Shown in pieces: positions 26,893 to 35,452 of a stretch of DNA of 64,000 nt (within the stretch, counting starts at the first letter, position 1; every line of letters starts with the position of its first letter). The translations under genes and the position numbers were made by a program. This stretch comes from Chitinophagales bacterium. Lineage in GTDB: Bacteria; Bacteroidota; Bacteroidia; Chitinophagales; CAIOSU01. The stretch spans positions 1 to 64,000 of the forward strand of contig BPHB01000001.1 in NCBI GenBank assembly GCA_026003335.1, in the 5' to 3' direction. The notes beneath the pieces are model-generated. The model was given only the letters and a program-made list of their open reading frames with translations, was not told the origin of the DNA and made no database searches.

Positions 26893-29016
26893 TCAGACTT
26901 TTGCCGTCTTTAAACGCAGTGAATTGCCGATGACAAAAATGTCAGACATAGCCATAGAGAAAGCAGCTATCATGGGGTTCAGCAGACCTACGGCTGCCAC
27001 AGGAATGGCCAGTACATTGTAGAAGAAAGCCCAGAACAGATTTTGCTTTATGGTGGTCATGATCTTCCTGCTGAACTCCATGGCGGTGATCAGGTGACCC
27101 AGATTGCCATTGAGCAAAATCACCTGAGCGCTATCTATAGCTACTTCCGTTGCGTCACTAAGCGATATACCTATATCCGCTTTGGCAAGTGCGGGTGCAT
27201 CATTAATTCCGTCACCTACCATGGCAGTAGGCATCTGTTTGGAAAGTTGCGTTATGATTTCCAGTTTCTCCTGGGGTTGCTTGCCGAAATAAAATCTTTC
27301 AATACCCAGCTGATGGGCCACCGCAGCACATTTCTGATAGCTGTCGCCACTGAGCAGAATAGGAGTAATGCGTTTTCTTATGAGATAATCAATGACGGCT
27401 TTTGCATCTGGTTTTATTTCATCCTGCATGTCCACATAGCCTATCAGCTGCCCGTTGAATAAAACATAAATGTCATGCTTGTTGTCTGTAGTCAGGTTGC
27501 GGGCAATGCTGTATGAACCGATTTCCAGGTTGTTGCCTTTTTTATCTTCTGCCCGGATACCGATGCCCTTTAATTCCTGCACGTTACGCAACATCAGCTC
27601 CGGAACGCCCTTTAGCTCGCGGGTAATGGATTGAGCCAGTGGGTGGGAGGAATGTTTTTCCAGACTATATAACAGCGAGCGTAAAAACTCTGCTTCTGTG
27701 TTCAGAGGAATAATTTTTTTGATTTTGAATCTTCCGGTTGTAAGGGTACCGGTTTTATCAAATACTACCTGTCGTATGCCGGAGAGCGTTTCTATGGTTT
27801 TACCTCCTTTGATAAGCACTCCTTTTTTTGTAATCATGCCAATCCCAACCATTATGGCCGTGGGCGTTGCCAACCCCATAGCACACGGACAGGCGATTAC
27901 CAAAACAGCAACGCTATGAATAATGGCTTTCTGTGTGGGGAGATTGAAAAAGAATGCGGAAATGAAAAATGTGGCAACGGCAACCAAAATCACTGCAGGT
28001 ACAAACCAGCTGCTGATTTTGTCAGCAAGTCGCTGAATGTCCGGTTTTTGCTGCTGTGTGGCTTTCACCATTTCAATAATATTGGAAAGGAAGGTTTCAT
28101 TGCCTGTAGCCTCTACCTGCACTTTTACGCTTCCTTTCACCACCACTGTGCCGCCAATGAGTTTATCTCCGATTGTCTTTTCCACAGGAGTGCTTTCCCC
28201 GCTGATGATGGATTCATCCACTGAACATTCTCCCCATACAATCATACCGTCTGCTGGTATCCGGTCACCGGTATTAACCAAAACCAGCTGTCCTTTTTTA
28301 ATTTGATCGGCATCTACCTCATGTATTTGCTCGCTTCCATTTTCTCCGGAAATTACCTTTGCCTTACGAACCCGCAATTTGTTCAGCTCTTTGATGGCAG
28401 TAGTGGTTTGCTGAACGCTCTTGTGTTCAAGTAAATTACCTAGCAAAACGATGGTGATAATGGTGGCTGACGTTTCGTAGAACATGTAATCATGCCCGAG
28501 ATTGTGAATCGTGCCATACAGGCTGTAAAAAAATGCAGCCGATGAGCCAAGCAGAATCAATACATCCATATTAGGAGCCCCTGCCCATAAGGAGCCGAAA
28601 GCGCTTTTACCAAAATGCCACACACCCACGATATAAACCGGAATACACAAGGCAAGCTGTACGAAGGGATTACTGATAACGGGATTATCTACCACCATGT
28701 GAAGCAGCAGAGGCAGGGTGAAAATCAGGCATAAATAAAACTTATGCAACAAGGGAAACTGAAAGGGGCGGGGCTGCTCTTCAACAGACCCGTCAACAAC
28801 CCGGTATCCCAGAAACTCTATACCCCGCTTGATTTCGGGTAGTTCGGTAGCATTGTCAATTTTGAAACGTGCTTCTGCCGTTGTAAAATCTACCAGAACA
28901 TCCGTGGCACCTTTTTTTTCAAGATATTTTGAGATGCTCAGGGCACAATTGGAGCACGTCATTCCTTCAATGTTCAGCTTCACTTTTTTGTTTGCAGCAA
29001 CCTGAGTTTCCGGCAT
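26893..29016 (-). CDS. copA: Copper-translocating P1B-type ATPase
   Basis: Inner-membrane pump that exports Cu+. One N-terminal heavy-metal-associated domain has MTCSNC (C21, C24). The transmembrane metal site CPC lies near residue 375 (IACPCAMGLATP), the phosphorylated Asp near 418 (DKTGTLTTG), the HP motif in KHSSHPLA near 460, and GDGINDAPALA near 603. Eight hydrophobic segments are placed as in CopA. 707 residues is normal for a single-HMA member. No metal regulator lies beside it, so control is unclear. Confidence 0.95.
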   Translation of the reverse strand: MPETQVAANKKVKLNIEGMTCSNCALSISKYLEKKGATDVLVDFTTAEARFKIDNATELPEIKRGIEFLGYRVVDGSVEEQPRPFQFPLLHKFYLCLIFTLPLLLHMVVDNPVISNPFVQLALCIPVYIVGVWHFGKSAFGSLWAGAPNMDVLILLGSSAAFFYSLYGTIHNLGHDYMFYETSATIITIVLLGNLLEHKSVQQTTTAIKELNKLRVRKAKVISGENGSEQIHEVDADQIKKGQLVLVNTGDRIPADGMIVWGECSVDESIISGESTPVEKTIGDKLIGGTVVVKGSVKVQVEATGNETFLSNIIEMVKATQQQKPDIQRLADKISSWFVPAVILVAVATFFISAFFFNLPTQKAIIHSVAVLVIACPCAMGLATPTAIMVGIGMITKKGVLIKGGKTIETLSGIRQVVFDKTGTLTTGRFKIKKIIPLNTEAEFLRSLLYSLEKHSSHPLAQSITRELKGVPELMLRNVQELKGIGIRAEDKKGNNLEIGSYSIARNLTTDNKHDIYVLFNGQLIGYVDMQDEIKPDAKAVIDYLIRKRITPILLSGDSYQKCAAVAHQLGIERFYFGKQPQEKLEIITQLSKQMPTAMVGDGINDAPALAKADIGISLSDATEVAIDSAQVILLNGNLGHLITAMEFSRKIMTTIKQNLFWAFFYNVLAIPVAAVGLLNPMIAAFSMAMSDIFVIGNSLRLKTAKV

Positions 29017-29231
29017 GACAGTCCCTATGATTTGTAAAGGTAAAATTAACCGATTTAAGCACTACCCGAGCCATTGACTGGTCTGTCAAAACCAACACGC
29101 TGAAACGAGCTATAATATCTTCGGATTTCAGTATGCGGGAAAACGCTTCAAAAGACAGGAATGCAAACAGAAGCTGTGTAGGGAATGAAAAATGCTCCTT
29201 GCAAAGGCAGAAATTCCCCTGAGGAGATTAT

Positions 29232-29239
29232 TATCTTTG
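29232..29239 (+). promoter_or_regulatory. Candidate -7 element before the glycine-rich gene
   Basis: TATCTTTG is a perfect TAnnTTTG match, 71 bp before the ATG at 29310. No convincing -33 TTTG lies at normal spacing. Confidence 0.4.
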
Positions 29240-29309
29240 AACGTTCAAGCAATAAAGCGGATTTTTAGGGAGCAGTTTAAATGCATTCAAAAACATAAAG
29301 TACAGTGAG

Positions 29310-32036
29310 ATGAAGCATGTATATACCTGTATTCCTGATTTGAAACATATTATCTGTAATGCGATTGTCGGATGGAGAAGTTGGTTGGGTGTGTTTGTTT
29401 TCCTTTCTATTTGGGCTTCCGGTCAGGATGTTATTCTTTCGGGCCCTGCACCTTGTAACGGAGCTCCGGTTTCAGGTTCGTGGACTGTACCGTGTGATGT
29501 TACGGCTATTCAGGTTGAAGTATATGGTGGAGGTGGAGGTGGAGGCGGAGGCGGAGGTGGCAGCAATGGAGGGTTCTTTAACACCCGGGGAGGTGGCGGA
29601 GGCGGAGGAGGCGGATATACCTCCATTACCATCAATGTAGTCCCCAATTCAGTTTTTTCTTACAGTGTAGGAGCCGGTGGTTGTGGGGGTAGTAATGGTT
29701 CTGACGGACAGGATGGAGGTGACGGTACATCCGGGGGGAGCAGTTCTTTTTCCGGAACTGCACAAGGAGGTACTCCGGTGAATCTGGTTGCCAATGGAGG
29801 GGCAAGGGGCACAGGTGGAGATGGTACAAACGGGCCCACCGGCTCAGGTGGTGCGGGCGGTTCGGCCTCCGGAGGATCTACTAATAGCTCGGGCAACTCA
29901 GGAAGTAACGGCAGTGGAGGAACGGGAGGCAGCGGAGGTAGCGGAGCAGGCCCTGCAGGGGGTGCAGGCGGAGTACCTAATTCCGGTGCCGGTGCACAAT
30001 ATGGTGGGGGCGGAGCAGGCGGAGGCGACTCTCCCGGAGGCAGAGGAGCTGCTGGAGGCATCTTCATCACATTTATCAGCACCAACCCTCTTCCCACAGC
30101 GCAGATAATATCTACCCCTCCGACCTGCACACAAGATGGTACGAGCACCATTGCGAATTATGATCCCTCTTATACTTATATCTTTTCACCTTCCGGCCCT
30201 TCAGTGGCGCCCACTGGCGAAATTACCGGTATGATTACCGGCACGTCCTACACGGTTCAGGTGAGTGATGGTAGTTGTACTTCAGCTCCAAGCGCTCCCT
30301 TCAGCAATGACCCCGCTACGCCTTTACCTGTCCCAGTAGTTTCTGTTTTGCCTCCAACTTGCTTCTCTGATGGAGAGGCTGTCATTGATAACTATGATCC
30401 GAATTTAACCTATCAGTTCAATCCTGCAGGTCCGACAGCCAGTAGTGGTGGAATTGTGACAGGATTGATACCCGGAACTTCCTACACCGTTGAAGCTGCG
30501 GATTCCTCTTGTGTTTCTTCGCCCTCTGCTTCTTTCAGTGTTGCTCCCCGCCTGCCTTCCCCCACGGCAGTTATCAGTGGGGCACTGACCTACTGCAGCG
30601 GCAGCAGCACTACTCTCACGGCAAGTGGGGGCATTACGTATGCCTGGACAGATAACGCCTCAAATAATCTGGGGAGCAATCCGACCATCACCGTAACTCA
30701 GGGCACTTACATTGTTTCCGTGACCGATGCCAATGGATGCGCTGATACGGACACTGTCACGGTAACCGAAGACCCTGGACCTGCCGTGTCATTATCGGCT
30801 TCAACTACGCAGATATGTGTGGGAGATGAGGTGACGTTTACGGCTACTCCTGGCAGTTATGCACTTTATGAGTTTTATCTCAATGGAGTATTGCAGCAAG
30901 GGGGACCTGACAGCACCTATTCCACCAGTCAGTTGCAGGACGGAGATAGCGTAACGGTACGTGCTCGGAATAACGGTTGCTTTGGCGCCATGAGTAACCC
31001 GGTTTCAGTCAATGTTCTGCAGATAGGACCGGCAACTGTCTCACTCACCGTGAGTCCAGATACCATTTGTCCGGGGCAGCAGGTAACGGTCACTGCCACG
31101 CCACCCGGACTGGTGAGTTATGAATTTCTGGTGAATGGTGTGGTTGTGCAGAGCGGAGCCTCCGATATTTATACGTCCAATACGTTGGGACCGGGGGATC
31201 AAATTACAGCCAGAGGCTCCGACCAGTTGTGTTTCGGGCCGGAAAGTGCTCCGGTAAGTGTGTTTGTAAAATCATCCATTCCGGTGGATGCCGGTAATGA
31301 TATAACTGTTTGCGGCCGGGATGCTCCTGTAGCATTACAAGGTTTCACTCCTTCAGGAGGGCAATGGAGCGGCAATGGCATCACTGCTGCATCCGGTACA
31401 TTCAATCCGCAGACAGCCGGACCCGGGCAGCATGTGTTGAAATATTCGGTGACAGACTCCAATGGGTGTACAGGTACAGACAGCATACGTGCAACGGTAG
31501 AGACGCCTCCACAAACAGACTTTAATGCTTCTCCGCTGATTTCTGAAGTAAAAGATAGCACAGCTGTTTCTTTTACCGATTTATCTTCCGGCGCGGTAAG
31601 CTGGCAATGGGATTTTGGAGATGGTAGCGGCAGCACTATACCAAACCCGGTGCATGTGTATCAACAACCTGGAGCTTATTCCGTCACTTTGATTACGTGG
31701 AATGCCAGCGGCTGTTCCGATACGCTAACACAGACTGACTACATTATAATCAGAAGCACGCAGCAGGTATATGTGCCCAGTGCTTTTTCACCGAATAATG
31801 ATGGCATCAACGATTTGTTTAAGCCTCTGGGAAAAGACATAGTGAAAATGCATCTTCAGATTTTCAACCGCTGGGGTGAACTGGTGTTTGAAACTGACAA
31901 TGCCAACCATCCCGGGTGGGATGGCAGGTATAAGGGAGAGCCCCTGCCGATAGGAGTGTTTGCTTATGTTTTGAAGGTAGAATTTGCCAATCAGCCTCCT
32001 CAAACCTTAAAAGGGAATGTTACGCTGGTGCGATGA
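29310..32036 (+). CDS. Glycine-rich surface protein with T9SS type B sorting domain
   Basis: 908-residue secreted protein. A long signal peptide ends at WASGQ (about 39). Residues 74-260 are about half glycine, beginning with a run of 12 Gly and continuing with GSGG, GGAG and GDGG blocks; this is the glycine-rich domain type seen before T9SS domains. Then come Ig-like units (PTAVISGALTYCSGSSTTLTA, VSLSASTTQICVGDEVTF, and a GGQWSGNGI unit), a PKD domain (WQWDFGDGSG ... PGAYSVTLITW) and the type B sorting domain (VYVPSAFSPNNDGINDLF ... IFNRWGELVFET ... GWDGRYKGEPLPIGVFAYVL). Probably an adhesin or matrix protein. Confidence 0.9.
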   Translation: MKHVYTCIPDLKHIICNAIVGWRSWLGVFVFLSIWASGQDVILSGPAPCNGAPVSGSWTVPCDVTAIQVEVYGGGGGGGGGGGGSNGGFFNTRGGGGGGGGGYTSITINVVPNSVFSYSVGAGGCGGSNGSDGQDGGDGTSGGSSSFSGTAQGGTPVNLVANGGARGTGGDGTNGPTGSGGAGGSASGGSTNSSGNSGSNGSGGTGGSGGSGAGPAGGAGGVPNSGAGAQYGGGGAGGGDSPGGRGAAGGIFITFISTNPLPTAQIISTPPTCTQDGTSTIANYDPSYTYIFSPSGPSVAPTGEITGMITGTSYTVQVSDGSCTSAPSAPFSNDPATPLPVPVVSVLPPTCFSDGEAVIDNYDPNLTYQFNPAGPTASSGGIVTGLIPGTSYTVEAADSSCVSSPSASFSVAPRLPSPTAVISGALTYCSGSSTTLTASGGITYAWTDNASNNLGSNPTITVTQGTYIVSVTDANGCADTDTVTVTEDPGPAVSLSASTTQICVGDEVTFTATPGSYALYEFYLNGVLQQGGPDSTYSTSQLQDGDSVTVRARNNGCFGAMSNPVSVNVLQIGPATVSLTVSPDTICPGQQVTVTATPPGLVSYEFLVNGVVVQSGASDIYTSNTLGPGDQITARGSDQLCFGPESAPVSVFVKSSIPVDAGNDITVCGRDAPVALQGFTPSGGQWSGNGITAASGTFNPQTAGPGQHVLKYSVTDSNGCTGTDSIRATVETPPQTDFNASPLISEVKDSTAVSFTDLSSGAVSWQWDFGDGSGSTIPNPVHVYQQPGAYSVTLITWNASGCSDTLTQTDYIIIRSTQQVYVPSAFSPNNDGINDLFKPLGKDIVKMHLQIFNRWGELVFETDNANHPGWDGRYKGEPLPIGVFAYVLKVEFANQPPQTLKGNVTLVR
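29525..30060 (+). repeat. GGN-rich low-complexity coding tract
   Basis: Codes for the glycine-rich segment. Two dense GGA/GGT/GGC runs (about 29525-29561 and 29589-29615) are prone to slippage and could form G-quadruplexes on the + strand. Confidence 0.7.
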
Positions 32037-32081
32037 GATATGCTGCCTTGGGCAGTCTTGTATTTTTAAACGTGCTTTCTC

Positions 32082-32630
32082 ATGGAGAGTGTTATGTCGT
32101 TGAACAAGAGAGTGATGCCGCTCTTTTTGATAGCTGTTCTTACGTTTCCTGTAGCAGGAACGTATGGCTGGCTGAAGATGCAGATGCGGCAGGTGAGAAG
32201 GGAGGTAAAAAGAAAAATCATGCAAGGCATCAGCAGAGATAATTTGGTAAGATGGGAGTTTACAAAAGATACTGCGGAAACGCTTCTGCATTGGAAGGAT
32301 AACAATGAGTTTGAGTACAAGGGCCGTATGTACGATGTGGTATTCAGGGAAGAAACGGCCCGGTACGTGATTTTGTGGTGCTGGCCTGATGATGAAGAAA
32401 CGATGTTGAATCAACAGTTAAGTCACCTGGTGACTCAGCTGCTGGGACAATCATACCGGGGGCGTACAACCATGAAACAGCCCGAACATTTCTTTTCGGA
32501 TTTCTTTCTCACACAAGGCATGCTGTATATTGCCCTATTGGGGGTATATGACATACGTCCTATCCTTGTTTTATTTCCTTCTGTTTTGGTTGAACATGTT
32601 CCGCCCTCTCCACCTCCGGAGTTACGATAA
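32082..32630 (+). CDS. Hypothetical membrane protein upstream of a TonB receptor
   Basis: 182 residues. Hydrophobic segments lie at about 12-30 and 145-165, with a soluble part of about 110 residues between them (MYDVVFREETARYVILWCWPDDEETMLNQQL). No family recognised. An in-frame ATG at 32094 gives a slightly shorter form with MSLNKR as start. The gene precedes the TonB receptor by 79 bp on the same strand, so a link to its substrate or regulation is likely. Confidence 0.6.
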   Translation: MESVMSLNKRVMPLFLIAVLTFPVAGTYGWLKMQMRQVRREVKRKIMQGISRDNLVRWEFTKDTAETLLHWKDNNEFEYKGRMYDVVFREETARYVILWCWPDDEETMLNQQLSHLVTQLLGQSYRGRTTMKQPEHFFSDFFLTQGMLYIALLGVYDIRPILVLFPSVLVEHVPPSPPPELR

Positions 32631-32647
32631 ATCCATCGGATAATCAT

Positions 32648-32661
32648 CCGGACGTGTCCGG
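32648..32661 (+). repeat. Small inverted repeat before TonB receptor gene
   Basis: CCGGA-CGTG-TCCGG, a 5-bp perfect inverted repeat 48 bp before the receptor ATG. It may be an operator or hairpin; no regulator is suggested by context. Confidence 0.25.
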
Positions 32662-32709
32662 TATAAGGGCAGATATCCGTTTTTCTTTTTACGTCAAAAT
32701 CCTATCAGC

Positions 32710-34740
32710 ATGAAGAAGGTATTCATGTGGCTGATGGTAGGGCTTTGCCTGCCATGCTACGCTCAGCATAGCGGGGTGAATGATACAACCGTAACACTGG
32801 ATGAAGTGGTAGTTTCCGGTTATGCTGAGGAGAAGACACGGGAGACGAGCCTGCACATTGTTGTACTGCAGCCACACCAATTAGAAAAAAGAGGCTCTTT
32901 TGGCCTCACAGATGCTCTTGCATCTGTTCCCGGGGTAAATCAGCTGAGCACCGGGCCGGCTATTACCAAACCTGTGATAAGAGGGTTATACGGCAACCGG
33001 ATTTTGATTGTGTTTTCCGGATTGCGGTTTGACAATCAGCAGTGGCAGGATGAGCACGGGCTGGGTCTTTCCACCATTGGTGTGGGAAAGACCGAAATTA
33101 TCAAGGGGCCGCTTTCGGTGCTCTATGGCACAGAAGCGGTTGGAGGTGTCATTCATGTTATGGAAGAGCCCAGGCCACGGTCAGAGAGTTTGGAAACAGA
33201 TGTGGGTTTGTCAGTGCATTCCAACACGCTTGGGGGAACATTTCAGGCAGGGGTGAAAGCTAATTATGGCACAAAGTGGTTTCGTCTTCGTATGGCGGTG
33301 GACAATCATGCCGACTATACTGATGGCAACCATTCCCGGATCCTGAACAGCAGATTTGATGGCTATTACCTGAAAAGCACTTTGGGCTTTATACGCAAAA
33401 AATGGAGCTCTGAGAATCACTATCATTTTTCACTCAGCAACTTTGGTTTTGTGTTTAATGACTTGAATCAGTTCTTTCTACCCGATAGCCGATGGAGCCG
33501 GGCAATGAGAGGGCCACACCACATTGTACTCCTGAACATACTTTCTTCTGTAAATACGATTCAGATGAACAAATCGGTGTTGAACCTCAATGCAGGGCTG
33601 CAATCCAACTACCGAGCGGAGGATGAGGGGGGCAATGAGCTGAGTCTGATAATGCTTCTCCTCACGGGCGAGTGTGCATTGAAGTGGAATCGGGAGATGA
33701 AAAAGAAAACGGAATTGGTGATTACTCAGCGCTTCAACGCAGAAAATAATTCCAATTACGGAAAAAGAAAAATCATACCGGATGCCTGGACGGGAGAGCT
33801 TTCCTTGTCCGTTTACCTGAAACACCGATGGGAAAGGCTTGTGTTGGAGTATGGTGTCGGAGGCGGGGGGCGGTTTATTAAAACTTTGCTTACTCCGTCT
33901 GTAAATACAGCTGAAAAAGAAATAGACCCCTTTAACCGGTTGCTGTTTTTCGGTAATGCAATGGCCGGAGTGAGCTTTAATCCTGCAAAAGACTGGAACC
34001 TGAAGCTCCACATAGCTACCGGTGTGCGTGCGCCAAATCTGGCTGAACTCTCATCCAACGGGTTGCATGAGGGAACCTATGTGTATGAAAGGGGAAATCC
34101 GGATATGAAAAATGAACAAAATCTGCAGGCAGAGGCAAGTATGGGCTATTATGGCAACTGGTTTCAAATGGGGTTGGCCGGGTATTACAATTATTTTTTC
34201 AGATACATCTATCTGCAGCCCACCACGGAAGAATGGTTTGGTTTTCCTGTGTACCGCTATATGCAATACGATGCCATGCTTTATGGAGGCGAAGCAACGG
34301 TTGCCCTGACTCCTGTTGTTCTGCCAGGCTCAAGGCTCTCCCTCAGCTACTCCGGCCTGGTCGGTAAGCTGGATAATCGGATATATCTGCCCTACATGCC
34401 GGCACAAAAGATAGAACCGGAGCTCCGGTATGATTATTCAAGCAAGAAGCTAAAGGTTTACGGCTTTATCAATATGGATTTCGTGCTGAGCCAAAGACTT
34501 ATTAACCCTCAGGAAACAGTTACCCCAGCATACAGACTCCTCAATGCAGGAACGGGGGTTGTGTTCGGATCAGGGAAAATCAGTTGTGATATCAGCCTGT
34601 CAGCAAACAACCTGCTTGATGAAGCTTATTATGATCATCTATCCCGGTTTAAGCATTTTGGCCTGCTGAACATGGGCCGTGATATTTCCCTTTACGTTAA
34701 AATAATTTTTCTTAAAACATTAAAAAACAAAAAATCATGA
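32710..34740 (+). CDS. TonB-dependent outer-membrane receptor
   Basis: 676-residue beta-barrel receptor for active uptake. Signal peptide 1-18 (LCLPCYAQ), a TonB-box-like TVTLDEVVVSGY at about 26, a plug domain (LTDALASVPGVNQLSTGP ... VIRGLYGNRILIVFSGLR ... IIKGPLSVLYGTEAVGGVI) and an even-stranded barrel ending in aromatic strands. It lacks the carboxypeptidase-like N-terminal domain of SusC, so a small ligand such as a metal chelate or vitamin is more likely than a glycan. Its TGA overlaps the ATG of the lipoprotein gene downstream. Substrate unknown. Confidence 0.9.
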   Translation: MKKVFMWLMVGLCLPCYAQHSGVNDTTVTLDEVVVSGYAEEKTRETSLHIVVLQPHQLEKRGSFGLTDALASVPGVNQLSTGPAITKPVIRGLYGNRILIVFSGLRFDNQQWQDEHGLGLSTIGVGKTEIIKGPLSVLYGTEAVGGVIHVMEEPRPRSESLETDVGLSVHSNTLGGTFQAGVKANYGTKWFRLRMAVDNHADYTDGNHSRILNSRFDGYYLKSTLGFIRKKWSSENHYHFSLSNFGFVFNDLNQFFLPDSRWSRAMRGPHHIVLLNILSSVNTIQMNKSVLNLNAGLQSNYRAEDEGGNELSLIMLLLTGECALKWNREMKKKTELVITQRFNAENNSNYGKRKIIPDAWTGELSLSVYLKHRWERLVLEYGVGGGGRFIKTLLTPSVNTAEKEIDPFNRLLFFGNAMAGVSFNPAKDWNLKLHIATGVRAPNLAELSSNGLHEGTYVYERGNPDMKNEQNLQAEASMGYYGNWFQMGLAGYYNYFFRYIYLQPTTEEWFGFPVYRYMQYDAMLYGGEATVALTPVVLPGSRLSLSYSGLVGKLDNRIYLPYMPAQKIEPELRYDYSSKKLKVYGFINMDFVLSQRLINPQETVTPAYRLLNAGTGVVFGSGKISCDISLSANNLLDEAYYDHLSRFKHFGLLNMGRDISLYVKIIFLKTLKNKKS

Positions 34741-35138
34741 AGACAGTGAATCTTTTCTTTATTTTATTACTGAGCATATTTGTATTCAATGCATGTGAGA
34801 AAGAGGATGGGGAGAATGAATTACACTTAAAATTCAAAACCGATTCTGGCTATGTGTACAGGGATACCTCTCTTGTTGGGGGCAGCTCTGTGAAAATCGG
34901 TGTGGAAGCGGAAACAGAGAAGGCAAAAGATCCCATAATCAGCTTTAATATTTCCGAATCTGTGAATGGAGGTGCACCTGCAACCGTGTATCAGCAAAAT
35001 CTGAATGTTACACAGTATGAGTATGATTACAGCTTCGTGCTGGCAACGACTGCGGGAGAAGTGCATACTTACATCTTCACCATAACCAATCGGGATGGTT
35101 TTCAGAAGCAGATTGCGCTGACTATTACCATTCAGTAG
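34737..35138 (+). CDS. Lipoprotein partner of the TonB receptor
   Basis: 133-residue lipoprotein with lipobox FNAC (Cys about 20). The mature part looks like one Ig-like beta-sandwich (SGYVYRDTSLVGGSSVKIGVEAET ... YEYDYSFVLATTAGEVHTYIFTITN). Start and stop codons overlap with the receptor (ATGA), so the two are translated together. Probably a surface-exposed ligand-binding or accessory protein. No family recognised with confidence. Confidence 0.8.
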   Translation: MKTVNLFFILLLSIFVFNACEKEDGENELHLKFKTDSGYVYRDTSLVGGSSVKIGVEAETEKAKDPIISFNISESVNGGAPATVYQQNLNVTQYEYDYSFVLATTAGEVHTYIFTITNRDGFQKQIALTITIQ

Positions 35139-35155
35139 CAGGATGGAATTTTGTT

Positions 35156-35186
35156 AAAAAAGGCGACTATTATAGTCGCCTTTTTT
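35156..35186 (+). terminator. Rho-independent terminator
   Basis: AAAAAAGGCGACTA and TAGTCGCCTTTTTT are perfect complements around a 3-nt loop; it closes the receptor-lipoprotein transcript and could work in both directions. The following 266 bp to 35452 hold no gene I can support. Confidence 0.92.
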
Positions 35187-35452
35187 ATTGTATTTGGTTT
35201 TTGTTGAATGGAATTATGTTTATTGTTTTCTGACAATGCAGGTAAAATTCAATATGCTGAAGTTATTACGCATTTTCATACCTGTGTCTATCGGCTGAGT
35301 TCCTGAAGGATGGTTTTAAGGAGCGAAATGATACCGCATGATACCCGACTTATCTGAAAGCCGTCTTAGCCTTTGGCAATATAATAAGGGTAAGAGAGAA
35401 ATTGCCGAATGCAGCTTCTGGACATGGGTTTGTACAACACCTTGCTTCTGAC

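Noticed and set aside
26883-26898. Terminator of copA
   Set aside because: GTCTGA-AAGA-TCAGAC is a perfect small hairpin, but it overlaps the stop codon and no T run follows on the minus strand.
29660-30151. 163-codon minus-strand ORF, proline-rich
   Set aside because: Complement of the glycine-rich tract; proline comes from the reverse complement of GGN.
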